From contig NC_015416.1 of the NCBI RefSeq assembly GCF_000204415.1, positions 62,001-126,000 of the forward strand: 64,000 nt of DNA. Reading direction: 5' to 3'. Source of the DNA: Methanothrix soehngenii GP6. Lineage in GTDB: Archaea; Halobacteriota; Methanosarcinia; Methanotrichales; Methanotrichaceae. The notes under the pieces are model-generated. The model made no database searches. It saw only the letters and a list, made by a program, of their open reading frames with translations, and was not told where the DNA came from. Numbering within the stretch: position 1 is the stretch's first letter; each line of letters starts with the position of its first letter. The translations under genes and the position numbers were made by a program. Shown here one piece after another: positions 17,711-27,352 of this stretch.

Positions 17711-20700
17711 TGAGCACCTACACCGAAGACACCCTCGTCCAGCAGACCACCGCCGATTACCTGGAGCAGCAGCTCGGCTGGGAATCGGTCTATGCTTATA
17801 ACAGCGAGGATTTCGGGCCAAAAAGCCTTCTGGGCCGGGCTTCCGATCGGGAGGTGGTGCTGACCCGAATCCTGCGCCAGAAGCTGGCAGAGCTGAACCC
17901 CGGCCTGCCCGGCGCAGCATATGACGACGCTGTGCGCCAGATCACCGCCACCATCGCCTCCCAGACTCTCGCATCCACTAACCGGGAGAAGTACGGCCAG
18001 ATAAGAGAGGGCGTGCAGGTAGCATTCCGCAACGATGAAGGCGAGCTGGTGAAAGAGCGGATGCAGCTCTTCGATTTCAACGAGCCGGGCAACAACCATT
18101 TTTTAGCTGTACGAGAGCTATGGATACGTGGCGACCTCTACCGTCGCCGGGCGGATATCGTCGGCTTCGTAAACGGCCTGCCGCTCTTGTTCATCGAGTG
18201 CAAGAACATCCACAAGAACCTCAAAGCCGCCTTCGAGAAAAACTTCTCCGACTACCTGGACACCATCCCTCACATCTTCCATCATAACGCCATTGTGATG
18301 TTCGGCAACGGCCAGCAGGCAAAGATCGGCACCATCACCAGCAAATGGGAGCACTTCCACGAGTGGAAACGCCTGGCTGAAGAGGAGCCGGGAGCTGTGG
18401 ACATGGAAACTTTGCTCAAAGGCATCTGCGACAAAGGCAACTTCCTGGATCTACTGGAAAACTTCATACTCTTTGACGAGTCCAGGGGCGAACCTAAGAA
18501 GATCCTGGCCAAAAATCACCAGTTCCTCGGAGTCAACCGGGCCATTGAAGCGGTCTGTAAGCGCAAAGAGCTGCATGGAAAGCTGGGGGTCTTCTGGCAC
18601 ACCCAGGGCGCAGGAAAGAGCTATTCCATGGTGATGTTCACCCGCAAGGTCCATCGCAAACTCGGCGGCAACTTCACCTTTCTGGTGCTCACCGATCGAG
18701 ACGACCTGGATACTCAGATCTACAAGACCTTCGCCGGCTGCGGCGTGGTTGACAACGATCAGGTTCAATGCCGCGCTTCCAGCGGCAGCCACCTGAGCCG
18801 ACTGCTGGCCGAGCACAAGGCCTTCATCTTCTCACTGATACAGAAATTTAATCAAAAAATTGACCCCGGCGAGGGATATACCCAAAGAGACGACATCATC
18901 GTAATCACCGATGAGGCGCACCGAACTCAGTATGGCACCCTGGCCGAAAATATGCGCAACGCTCTGCCCCATGCCAGCTTCATCGGTTTCACAGGCACCC
19001 CGCTCTTCAAAGAAGATCAGATCACCCGAAAGGTATTCGGCGATTATGTTTCTACCTATGACTTCCAGCGGGCAGTGGAGGACAAGGCCACCGTTCCACT
19101 ATACTACGATGCCCGCGGCGAGAAGCTGGGCGTGGCCATCGGCGACCTCAACGAGCGCGTCGCAGAAAAACTAGAGGAGTTTGAGATAGACGATATCAAC
19201 GTCGAGCAGCGTCTGGAAAAGGAGCTCAAGCGTGAATATCATATTATCACCGCGGAGAAGCGGCTGGATCAGGTAGCTCGGGACTTCGTGCAGCACTATT
19301 CCACTGCCTGGGAAAATGGGAAGTCGATGATGGTCTGCATCGACAAGATAACCTGTGTGCGGATGTATAACCTGATCAACAGTCACTGGGAAGAACGGAT
19401 AGCTGAGCTGGAGGCAGGACTCTCTTCTACCTCAGATGATCAGGAGGAGATCTATCTTAAGCGTCAGATAGAATGGATGCGCGAGACTCGGGCGGCTGTA
19501 GTGGTTAGCGAAGAGCAGGGTGAGGTCGATAAGTTCCGCAAGAGCGGCCTGGACATAACTCCCCATCGCAGACTCATCAAGGAAGGCATCGACCTGTCTG
19601 AGTCAATGCGCAGCAAGCCCCAGTTCCATAACATGCAGCGGATTAGTCTTGACGACGCCTTCAAAACCGATGAACATCCGTTTCGCATCGCCATAGTCTG
19701 CGCCATGTGGCTGACAGGATTTGATGTGCCGAGCCTCTCTACTCTCTACCTGGACAAGCCTCTGAAGGCCCATACTTTGATGCAGGCCATAGCTCGCGCC
19801 AACCGCGTGAACGAGGGCAAGAACAACGGCTTGATCGTCGACTACTGCGGCATCCTAAAGCACTTGCGTCGAGCGCTGGCAACCTTTGCAGGTCCCCGCC
19901 CAGATGATGGTGAACCGGGCGGTGAGATCGATCCGGCCAGGCCAGAGGAGGAGCTACTGTCCGATCTGGCCGAGGCGATCAGCTTTGTGCGGGCCTTCCT
20001 CGATGAGCGGAATGCTCCTCTGGATGACATAATCCATAAGACAGGCTTTGAGCGCAATGCCGCTATTGCGGCCTGCAAAGAGGCGGCCAACGAAAATGAT
20101 GAGACGCGCAAGCGCTTTGAAATCATGTGCCGGGAGGTCTTCAAAAAATTCAGAGCTTGCATCACCCTTCAGGACATAAACGCCTATCGTGATGATCGGG
20201 ATGCGGTCAACATCGTTTACAAGAGCCTCCAGCAGGATCGAGAAAAGGCTGACATCACAGACATCATGAGGCAACTCCAACATCTAGTGGATGAAGCAAT
20301 CGATGTCCAATCTGACACAGCGACAAAGCCTGGGGAGCCGTACGATATCAGTAAAATCGACTTTGTCCGGCTCAAACAAGAGTTCGAGAGATACAAGAAC
20401 ACAGTGGTTCAGAACTTGCGTCAGGCAGTGGAGATCCGATTGCAGAGACTGCTACAACAGAATCCCTTGCGCACAGACTTCCAGCAACACTACGAGAAGA
20501 TCGTTGCCGAGTATAACCGCGAGAAGGACCGGGCAACAATTGAACAGACCTTCGAGGCATTGCTCAAGCTCGTCCAAGGACTCGACGAAGAAGAAAGCCG
20601 AGCAGTACGAGAGGGGCTCGATGAAGAATCTTTGGCCATCTTCGACCTGCTGAAAAAGCCAGATCTTAAGGGCGTTGATATCAAGCGCATCAAAAAAGTT

Positions 20701-20946
20701 GCAGCTGAATTGTTGAAAACGCTTAAGGAGGAAAAGCTCCGAGTTGACCAATGGCGCGATAAGGAAGCGACCCGTGATGCTGTGCGAGTGACTATTCATA
20801 ACTTTTTATGGAATGAAGATATAGGCCTTCCCGTTGGCCTGTATTCAGAAGCTGATGTGGCACAAAGGGCTGAAGATGTATTCAGACACATCTTTTGGGC
20901 TTATCCCACATTGCCATCTCCTTACTATAGTGCATCGGTGGCATAG
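17710..20946 (+). CDS. hsdR: Type I restriction endonuclease subunit HsdR
   Basis: 1078 residues, normal for HsdR. The nuclease domain (about 1-230) has the PD-(D/E)XK set RADIVGFVNGLPLLFIECKN near residues 146-166. The SF2 translocase follows, with Walker A HTQGAGKSYSM (about 297-307), LVLTDRDDLDTQ, ITDEAHRTQYG (DEAH, about 400-410), FTGTPLF, and IVCAMWLTGFDVPSLSTLYLD and QAIARANRVN in the second helicase lobe. The C-terminal 250 residues are helical and would bind the methylase core. HsdR pulls unmodified DNA and cuts it at a distance, but needs HsdM2HsdS; no hsdM is in this island, so activity depends on an hsdM elsewhere. It is the last gene of the coupled run. Confidence 0.93.
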   Translation: MSTYTEDTLVQQTTADYLEQQLGWESVYAYNSEDFGPKSLLGRASDREVVLTRILRQKLAELNPGLPGAAYDDAVRQITATIASQTLASTNREKYGQIREGVQVAFRNDEGELVKERMQLFDFNEPGNNHFLAVRELWIRGDLYRRRADIVGFVNGLPLLFIECKNIHKNLKAAFEKNFSDYLDTIPHIFHHNAIVMFGNGQQAKIGTITSKWEHFHEWKRLAEEEPGAVDMETLLKGICDKGNFLDLLENFILFDESRGEPKKILAKNHQFLGVNRAIEAVCKRKELHGKLGVFWHTQGAGKSYSMVMFTRKVHRKLGGNFTFLVLTDRDDLDTQIYKTFAGCGVVDNDQVQCRASSGSHLSRLLAEHKAFIFSLIQKFNQKIDPGEGYTQRDDIIVITDEAHRTQYGTLAENMRNALPHASFIGFTGTPLFKEDQITRKVFGDYVSTYDFQRAVEDKATVPLYYDARGEKLGVAIGDLNERVAEKLEEFEIDDINVEQRLEKELKREYHIITAEKRLDQVARDFVQHYSTAWENGKSMMVCIDKITCVRMYNLINSHWEERIAELEAGLSSTSDDQEEIYLKRQIEWMRETRAAVVVSEEQGEVDKFRKSGLDITPHRRLIKEGIDLSESMRSKPQFHNMQRISLDDAFKTDEHPFRIAIVCAMWLTGFDVPSLSTLYLDKPLKAHTLMQAIARANRVNEGKNNGLIVDYCGILKHLRRALATFAGPRPDDGEPGGEIDPARPEEELLSDLAEAISFVRAFLDERNAPLDDIIHKTGFERNAAIAACKEAANENDETRKRFEIMCREVFKKFRACITLQDINAYRDDRDAVNIVYKSLQQDREKADITDIMRQLQHLVDEAIDVQSDTATKPGEPYDISKIDFVRLKQEFERYKNTVVQNLRQAVEIRLQRLLQQNPLRTDFQQHYEKIVAEYNREKDRATIEQTFEALLKLVQGLDEEESRAVREGLDEESLAIFDLLKKPDLKGVDIKRIKKVAAELLKTLKEEKLRVDQWRDKEATRDAVRVTIHNFLWNEDIGLPVGLYSEADVAQRAEDVFRHIFWAYPTLPSPYYSASVA

Positions 20947-21110
20947 GGAAAAGATGCTGACTATGATATTGTGATTGATGGCAGGCTGCAGAGACAAATC
21001 CTTCCAATCGTCTTCATGTTGACGATCTGCCAGGATTTTCTTCTACTCAATCCAGCCCAAAAAAAAGGAAGACTTGAGAAAAGGATAGAATTCTAGATCC
21101 TTCCTCAATT

Positions 21111-24100
21111 CTACTTTATATCACTGTGGTACTCCTGCAGCGATTTCGCTGCTGAATGGCCTGCTCTTGAGGCACTAATCCCCTTTGCCGCCGCCGAAGC
21201 AGCAGCAATGGTGGTAATATAGGGCACCTTGTATTTGATTGCTGCCTTTCGGATATAAGAATCATCATACTGGCTGGCCTTGCCGATGGGGGTGTTTATC
21301 ACCAGCTGAATCTCCTTGTTTTTGATGGCATCATCGATATTGGGCCGGCCCTCATAGATCTTCTTGATCATCTCCGACGGGATGCCATTCTCTTTCAGGA
21401 CCGCTCTGGTCCCGCTGGTGGCCATAATTCTAAAGCCGAGCTTCTGAAACTCCCGCGCAACCTCCACCAGCTCCATAGATCTGTCCTTGGCGGCCACGGT
21501 GATCATGACCGTCCCCTCCTGGGGAAGCGAGGGCTTGGCAGCCTCCTCCGCTTTATAGAAGGCCATGCCGAATGAGTCGGCAAGCCCCAGGACCTCTCCA
21601 GTGGATCTCATCTCCGGGCCCAAGAGGGGGTCGACCTCAGGGAACATATTGAAGGGGAAGACAGACTCTTTGACACCATAATGAGGGATATTTCTCTTCT
21701 TCAGCCCCAGCTCGTCCATTCTTTTGTTCATCATCATCTGGGTGGCTATCCTGGCCATCGATACATTGCACACTTTGGATACCAGCGGCACCGTCCGGGA
21801 AGCACGGGGATTGGCCTCCAGCACATAGACCACATCGTGGCTGATGGCATACTGCATATTCATCAAGCCCACCACATGCAGCTTCTGAGCTATCTTGCGG
21901 GTGTACTCCTCAATGGTCTGCAGATGCTCGCCGGAGATGCTCACTGGCGGAATTACGCAAGCCGAATCGCCGGAATGAATGCCCGCCTGCTCGATATGCT
22001 CCATCACTGCGGGCACAAAGGCCTCTTTGCCGTCGGAGAGGGCATCTGCCTCCGTCTCCAGAGCATTCTCGAGGAATCGGTCGATGAGAATGGGCCTCTC
22101 TGGGGTGACGTCCACTGCCGCGGCAACGTACCGCTCCAGCATCTCCTCGTCGTATATCACCTCCATCCCCCGTCCCCCCAGGACGTATGAAGGCCGCACC
22201 ATGAGGGGATAGCCGATCCTCTTGGCAACCTCCAGCGCCTGGTCGAGGTTGCTTGCCATTCCCGATTCCGGCATGGGTATGTCCAGCTCCTCCATCATCA
22301 TCCTGAATCGATCTCTGTCCTCGGCCAGGTCTATGGCATCCACAGATGTCCCCAGGATCTTCACCCCTGCATCCTCCAGCTCCCGGGAGATATTGAGAGG
22401 CGTCTGGCCGCCGAACTGGACGATGACCCCCTCAGGCTTCTCCTTCTCATAGATGCTGAGCACATCCTCGACCGTCAAGGGCTCGAAGTACAGCTTATCC
22501 GAAGTGTCATAATCGGTGGAGACCGTCTCTGGATTGCAGTTGACCATGATGGTCTCAATGCCCATATCCCTCAGGGCAAAAGCGGCATGAACGCAGCAGT
22601 AGTCGAACTCAATGCCCTGGCCGATGCGGTTGGGCCCTCCACCCAAGACCATGACCTTGCGCCTGCTGCTGCTCGGGGTCCTATCGGGAGCATTGTATGT
22701 AGAGTAATAGTAGAAGGCATTCTCCACCCCGCTTACAGGTACCGGCTCCCAGCCCTGAACAATTCCCAGGGACTTGCGCCGCGCCCGGATCTCAGCCTCT
22801 GGGACGGCCAGAAGCTTCGAGAGGTATCGGTCTGCAAAGCCATCTTTTTTGGCCTGACTGAGAAGCTCATCTGGGAGATCGACCAGTGGTTTACCCTTGT
22901 AGGCCAATATCTCTTCTTCCAGCTGGACCAATTCCTTCATCTGCTGGAGGAACCAGGGCTTGATATGGGTCAACTGATAGAGCTTTTGGATGTCGGCACC
23001 CTTTCGGATCGCTTCATAGAGAATGAACTGCCGCTCGCTTGAAGTCTCCTTAAGAAGCATCATAAGCTCTTCCGGAGATCTGCTGTTGTAATCCCTGGCA
23101 AAGCCCAGGCCGTACCTGCTGTTCTCCAAAGAGCGTATGGCCTTCTGGAAGGCTTCCTTGTAGCTCTTGCCGATGCTCATCGCCTCGCCCACTGCCTTCA
23201 TCTGGGTGCCGAGTACGTCCTTTGAGCCCCGGAACTTCTCGAAGGCCCAGCGGGGGAACTTGACCACAACATAATCTCCCGAGGGCGTGTATTTTTCCAG
23301 TGTCCCCTCTTTCCAGTAGGGTATCTCATCCATGGTCAGACCAGAGGCAAGCTTTGCCGAGATCAAGGCGATGGGAAAGCCGGTGGCCTTGGAGGCGAGG
23401 GCGGATGAGCGGGATGTCCTTGGATTGATCTCTATAACCACCACCCTTCCGGTTTTCGGATCGTGGGCGAACTGGATATTGGTCCCGCCGATGACCTTGA
23501 TGGCCTCAACGATCCGGTAGGAGTAGTCCTGCAGCTTATCCTGAAGCTCCTGGGATATGGTTAGCATGGGGGCGGTACAGAAGGAATCGCCGGTATGAAC
23601 TCCCATGGCGTCCACGTTCTCTATGAAGCAGACGGTGATCATATGATTCTTGGAATCCCTGACCACCTCCAGCTCCAGCTCCTCCCATCCTGCGACCGAC
23701 TCCTCGATGAGCACCTGGCCGATCAGGCTGGCGGCAATTCCCCGGCTGACCACGGTCCTCAGCTCTTCGGCGTTATAGACCAGACCGCCTCCTGTTCCCC
23801 CCATGGTGTAGGCCGGCCGGACGACCACCGGGTAGCCGAGATCCAGGGCTACCTTTTCTGCGTCCTCCACCGTATAGATCGCGGTGCTCTTGGGTACCTC
23901 GATCCCCAGGGAGTTCATAGTCTCCTTGAAGATGATCCTGTCTTCCCCCCGCTCAATGGCATCCAGCTTCACCCCTATGACCATAACATTGAACTTGTCC
24001 AGGATGCCTGCGCGGGCGAGCTCAAGGCTCAGGTTGAGGCCGTTCTGCCCGCCCAGGTTCGGTAGCAGGGCATCAGGCCGCTCCTTTTCGATGATCTGGG

Positions 24101-24323
24101 CCAGCCTCTCGACATTGAGTGGCTCGATATAGGTGGCATCTGCCATGCCCGGATCGGTCATAATGGTGGCCGGATTGGAGTTGACAAGGACTATTTTGTA
24201 TCCCAGGGCCTTGAGCGCTTTGCAGGCCTGGGTGCCAGAGTAATCGAATTCGCAGGCCTGCCCGATTACGATAGGGCCAGACCCGATGATCATGATCTTG
24301 TTTATATCTTCACGCTTCGGCAT
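21111..24323 (-). CDS. carB: Carbamoyl-phosphate synthase large chain
   Basis: The start is set at the ATG at 24323 (MPKREDINKIMIIGSGP), giving 1070 residues; an upstream ATG at 24359 adds 12 residues of non-family sequence. Two homologous ATP-grasp halves are visible: the first with GSGPIVIGQACEFDYSGTQA and VVRPAYTMGGTGGG, the second with GGGPNRIGQGIEFDYCCVHA and MVRPSYVLGGRGMEVI. An MGS-like allosteric domain ends the protein. CarB makes carbamoyl phosphate from bicarbonate, ATP and ammonia delivered by CarA, feeding arginine and pyrimidine synthesis. No carA is in the window; the 2.7-kb IS cluster lies about 120 bases upstream of the start and may have separated it from its former neighbours. 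Confidence 0.96.
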   Translation of the reverse strand: MPKREDINKIMIIGSGPIVIGQACEFDYSGTQACKALKALGYKIVLVNSNPATIMTDPGMADATYIEPLNVERLAQIIEKERPDALLPNLGGQNGLNLSLELARAGILDKFNVMVIGVKLDAIERGEDRIIFKETMNSLGIEVPKSTAIYTVEDAEKVALDLGYPVVVRPAYTMGGTGGGLVYNAEELRTVVSRGIAASLIGQVLIEESVAGWEELELEVVRDSKNHMITVCFIENVDAMGVHTGDSFCTAPMLTISQELQDKLQDYSYRIVEAIKVIGGTNIQFAHDPKTGRVVVIEINPRTSRSSALASKATGFPIALISAKLASGLTMDEIPYWKEGTLEKYTPSGDYVVVKFPRWAFEKFRGSKDVLGTQMKAVGEAMSIGKSYKEAFQKAIRSLENSRYGLGFARDYNSRSPEELMMLLKETSSERQFILYEAIRKGADIQKLYQLTHIKPWFLQQMKELVQLEEEILAYKGKPLVDLPDELLSQAKKDGFADRYLSKLLAVPEAEIRARRKSLGIVQGWEPVPVSGVENAFYYYSTYNAPDRTPSSSRRKVMVLGGGPNRIGQGIEFDYCCVHAAFALRDMGIETIMVNCNPETVSTDYDTSDKLYFEPLTVEDVLSIYEKEKPEGVIVQFGGQTPLNISRELEDAGVKILGTSVDAIDLAEDRDRFRMMMEELDIPMPESGMASNLDQALEVAKRIGYPLMVRPSYVLGGRGMEVIYDEEMLERYVAAAVDVTPERPILIDRFLENALETEADALSDGKEAFVPAVMEHIEQAGIHSGDSACVIPPVSISGEHLQTIEEYTRKIAQKLHVVGLMNMQYAISHDVVYVLEANPRASRTVPLVSKVCNVSMARIATQMMMNKRMDELGLKKRNIPHYGVKESVFPFNMFPEVDPLLGPEMRSTGEVLGLADSFGMAFYKAEEAAKPSLPQEGTVMITVAAKDRSMELVEVAREFQKLGFRIMATSGTRAVLKENGIPSEMIKKIYEGRPNIDDAIKNKEIQLVINTPIGKASQYDDSYIRKAAIKYKVPYITTIAAASAAAKGISASRAGHSAAKSLQEYHSDIK

Positions 24324-24498
24324 CTTTCCCGACCTCTTACTTGAACGATAATAGAGCAAACGAATTCCTATTTTATCCCTTCCATCCTTCGATGCGCCTG
24401 ATCCGGTTGAAAAAGATTATTGGTTTAAAAATTTTCACATCATGTTCTGTACTTTCCAAGTTTCTCCTTTGTTTATAATTTTTAATTTATCTTATTAT

Positions 24499-24922
24499 TC
24501 ATATCTTCATTCCAAGGCTCTTGAGTATATATAGCAATCCCCCATCAGGTACAGGCAAATTAAAATATGTCATGACAAATTCAAATGTTTCTCCAACAGC
24601 TTGCATTTTTACTCTATCGACCATGTCGCCCATCGTTCTTGATTTTGAGCCATCTTTAGGTGGCGGATTATCTATTTCCCATAAGAGAATTGCAGTCCAT
24701 ACTGAAAAAACCATTTGAATAAATCTTTCAATTGAGTGTTTATCTCTTAATTGGTAATCTTTAAATCCTAATTTTTGATTTGCCTCTCTATGAGCTGTTT
24801 CTATATCCCATCTGTCCTCGTAAATTGAGAGTATTTCTTTCAATGAAAGCGATCCATTAGTGCTGATTATATATTTTGTCGTGCTATCTTTTTTTCTCTT
24901 GGAGATAACAAGCTTAACTTCG
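24499..24922 (-). pseudogene. IS4-like transposase, C-terminal part (split by IS3 element)
   Basis: This is the 3' part of the transposase, from GEVKLVISKRKK to the stop. It holds the RWDIETAHREANQKLGF segment, which supplies the catalytic Glu (residue 322 of the rebuilt protein). Joined to the part at 26223-27064, with one CCTA copy removed, the frame is continuous across the junction (IIDKVG-EVKLVI) and totals 421 residues. So the break is recent and caused only by the IS3 insertion. Confidence 0.85.
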
Positions 24923-24956
24923 CCTATGGACTGCACCCCTGATAATGGACAAATAG

Positions 24957-25835
24957 TTAAGCAATGGTATTTAAGGCAACCTCCACTTCGAACTGAACCG
25001 GAGATCTGTAATTGAGAGCTGAATGCAGCCTCTTATGGTTGTACACATTTTCAATAAAGTTGCATATGTTCCTGAATGCATCTTCAAATGTCTCATATTC
25101 ATTGAGATATACCTCCTCGACCTTCAGTGTTTTTATAAAACTCTCAGCAAAAGCATTGTCATAAGGATTTCCTTTTCTCGACATGCTGATCTGGATGTCA
25201 TGCGCCTTAAGACAGTCTACATAATCCTTGGACGCATACTGAACGCCTTGATCAGAATGATGAATAAGACCCTCAAGGGATTCCTTGGAACGGTTCTTCA
25301 ATGCCTTTGCCAGAGCACTCATGGCCAGATCGCTTCTTATGCTCCTGCTCAGCTCCCACCCGATGCACTTTCTGCTGTAGAGATCCAGGATAACCGCGAG
25401 AAAGATATGCTCGTGCTGCAGCTGGACATAAGTGATATCAGAAGCCCATGCCTGGTTCAGTCCCGTGATTTCCCTGCCTTTTAGAAGGTTAGGATAGACC
25501 GGCAGACCATGAGTGGAATCGGTTGTTACCGGCTTGAACTTCTTCTTATAGCAAAGCAACTTCTCCTGGCGCATGAGCCTCAGCACGCGCTTATGGTTGA
25601 CCGCATAGCCGCGATTTTGAAGTTCTGCTGTAATTCTCCTGTACCCGTAATAAGGAAACTCCAAAGCTATCTCTTGAATCTGGTTAACCAGATCCGAAGA
25701 TTCGCTATTCTCCGCAGTGAACTTTTCGGACCGCTTCAACCACTCGTAGTAACCGCTGCGACTCACATCCAGCGCCAAGCAGGAGTGAGATATTGGCAAC
25801 AGAAGGCCATCTGATTGAGCTTCCTGAATGATCAT
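24957..25835 (-). CDS. IS3-family transposase OrfB (DDE integrase domain)
   Basis: 292 residues. An N-terminal HTH_21 region (SRSGYYEWLKR, then YYGYRRITAELQNRGYAVNHKRVLRLM) is followed by the retroviral-integrase-type rve core. The three catalytic acidic residues are all visible: Asp in WASDITYVQL, Asp in HHSDQGVQYAS, and Glu in NPYDNAFAESFIKTLK. It overlaps orfA by 4 bases (ATGA), so translation is probably coupled, rather than relying only on the frameshift used by many IS3 elements. It appears intact. Confidence 0.93.
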   Translation of the reverse strand: MIIQEAQSDGLLLPISHSCLALDVSRSGYYEWLKRSEKFTAENSESSDLVNQIQEIALEFPYYGYRRITAELQNRGYAVNHKRVLRLMRQEKLLCYKKKFKPVTTDSTHGLPVYPNLLKGREITGLNQAWASDITYVQLQHEHIFLAVILDLYSRKCIGWELSRSIRSDLAMSALAKALKNRSKESLEGLIHHSDQGVQYASKDYVDCLKAHDIQISMSRKGNPYDNAFAESFIKTLKVEEVYLNEYETFEDAFRNICNFIENVYNHKRLHSALNYRSPVQFEVEVALNTIA

Positions 25836-26161
25836 ATGTCGTCCCTCAACATCGGCTTTCGTCTCTCCTCGCGGACCTTCTTCTGGGTCATGGCGAAGGC
25901 TTTTTTTAAAAGGTCAATTTCAGCATGAGCCTGGCCCAGAAGTCTCTCCAATTCTGCAATCTTCGCCTGATCTTTGTACTTGTTTCCGTTACCCATGAAT
26001 GCTTTTTCGGGATTTTCAGCCAGCTCTACCTTCCATCGGCAAGGAAGACTCGGATGGATGCCATATTCGCGGGCGATCTGAGCAAGTGGCTTGCCTGCCT
26101 CAAGTTCGGCTAATACTGATATCTTGAAGTCCCGGTCGTAACGCCGCCTGGTCTTCTTCAT
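25832..26161 (-). CDS. IS3-family transposase OrfA (HTH)
   Basis: About 109 residues from the ATG at 26161 (MKKTRRRYDRDFK); an ATG at 26185 would add eight residues. The HTH_8/IS3 OrfA pattern is clear: FKISVLAELEAGKPLAQIAREYGIHPSLPCRW, followed by a leucine-zipper-like helix (KIAELERLLGQAHAEIDLLKKAF) for multimerisation. It binds the element's ends and works with OrfB. Confidence 0.9.
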   Translation of the reverse strand: MKKTRRRYDRDFKISVLAELEAGKPLAQIAREYGIHPSLPCRWKVELAENPEKAFMGNGNKYKDQAKIAELERLLGQAHAEIDLLKKAFAMTQKKVREERRKPMLRDDI

Positions 26162-26222
26162 GCACTTCCCTCCATGAGTCGGCATTGCTTAACTTTTTGT
26201 CCACTCGGAGGGGTTCACTCCA

Positions 26223-27064
26223 CCTACCTTGTCTATGATTACCTTCTTTTCAAATGCATAATAGGTCTTCTTTTTTCCACGAACACTAACTGTTGTCTTA
26301 ATAAAAAATTTATCTTCAATTTGATTCGCTAGATCTCTGACTTGGAAATACATATCCCTATTTATTCCGACTTTCTTATCAGACTTGATTTGGCATACGA
26401 TATTATGCCCTAGCTTAAGGCACTTGCTAAATAGATCAGAAGAAAACCACCAGCTATCGAAAACGATATAAAGATCGATGCTTTTTGGTACAACTAATGG
26501 TTTGATGATCTCTTCAAAGGCAATCTCCATTTTTGTTTTAAAATTCTCATTTTCGTCATCATTCTTAATATACATCTTAGCTTTATGTGGAATAAATAGT
26601 CCTTTTGATTGGACAACAGAGGTAACGAAATTGTTACCCCAAATATAGGCTTCTTTACTATGATCGTAAAATTTGCCCACACCATCTGTTTGGTTTCCTT
26701 CTTTCTCATTGTATGTATCATCAATTATTAATAATAGTTTATCGTTCTCTTTCAAACATAAACTATCGATGAAAAGATCCACCTTGCGTTGTGCAACTTC
26801 ATTTTCATCCCAATTCGCATCGCTAAAGAACCAATTATATGAAGAACGTGATTTTTTCCCTTTGCTGCAATCTGCCATAGTATCACAAAGGTTAGAAACG
26901 GTCTTGGATTTATCACATACGCTCAACGCGCCACACAGATCTCGAAATGATCCGTAACTCGGTTTTGTGAAGAGATCCCTAAACTTATCTAAAAACGGCT
27001 CCAATTGCAACGGTACCTTTACTATTTTGATCATTTTACTCCCGAAGAAGGGATTCTGATCCAA
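26223..27064 (-). pseudogene. IS4-like transposase, N-terminal part (split by IS3 element)
   Basis: The 5' part of the interrupted transposase. It includes the first catalytic Asp in LLLIIDDTYNEKEG (about 115-116) and the second in LYIVFDSWWFSSD (about 203). Reading on into the inserted IS3 element adds a short artificial tail ending SEWTKS. The gene would start at the ATG at 27064 or at 27034. Together with 24499-24922 it forms a complete DDE set. Confidence 0.85.
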
Positions 27065-27214
27065 GTATAAAAGCTTTAATTTTCTATGGGAAATTTATGG
27101 TTTGAGTTAACAGGAGAATATTATAAATCTGTTAAAAAGTTGGAAAGTACAGTCATGTTGAGATAAATTATACCATAAATATTAAGTAATGATATATATA
27201 TTTTAAATGAGTGC

Positions 27215-27352
27215 ATGAGCAAATCTGAGATCATTCGGCAACTTCAAGATCAAAATGAGCAATTAAGATTTGAGAATGAATCTCTCAAGGCCAAGATCCG
27301 TGAGCAGAAGCCCGTTTCCCCACCGCCAGGGTCAGGTTCCCGTAAGGCATGA
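27215..27352 (+). pseudogene. 5' fragment of a coiled-coil transposase-like gene
   Basis: An ATG at 27215 begins MSKSEIIRQLQDQNEQLRFE and continues as a leucine-zipper-like helix for about 31 codons. It then runs into the antisense strand of the larA 3' end and stops at 27352. Such N-terminal zippers occur in IS66-type and related transposases, but the identity is not certain. It lies 55 bases beyond the IS4-like element and marks this as a repeated insertion site next to larA. Confidence 0.35.

Larger units (their letters stand above)
24923..26226. mobile_element. IS3-family insertion sequence with 4-bp target duplication
   Basis: The element spans 24927-26222 (1296 bp). Its imperfect terminal inverted repeats start TGGACTGCACCCCT and TGGAGTGAACCCCT and stay recognisable for about 40 bases through GGACAAA-AGTTAAGCAATG. 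The direct repeat CCTA flanks it on both sides (24923-24926 and 26223-26226). It carries orfA and orfB on the minus strand and looks complete. It lies inside the transposase of the IS4-like element, so it arrived second. Confidence 0.92.
24440..27159. mobile_element. IS4-like insertion sequence with 7-bp target duplication, interrupted by an IS3-family element
   Basis: The element runs from 24447 to 27152. Its ends are inverted copies beginning CTGTACTTTCCAA, flanked on both sides by the direct repeat TCATGTT (24440-24446 and 27153-27159). Removing the inner IS3 element and one copy of its duplication leaves a 1406-bp element with one 421-codon transposase. The 7-bp duplication fits IS4-type elements. 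It is AT-rich compared with carB. The transposase is split, so the element is not active as it stands. Confidence 0.85.

Noticed and set aside
23595-24065. Plus-strand frame of 156 codons and neighbours at 21681-22190
   Set aside because: Antisense shadows of carB; no motif of their own.
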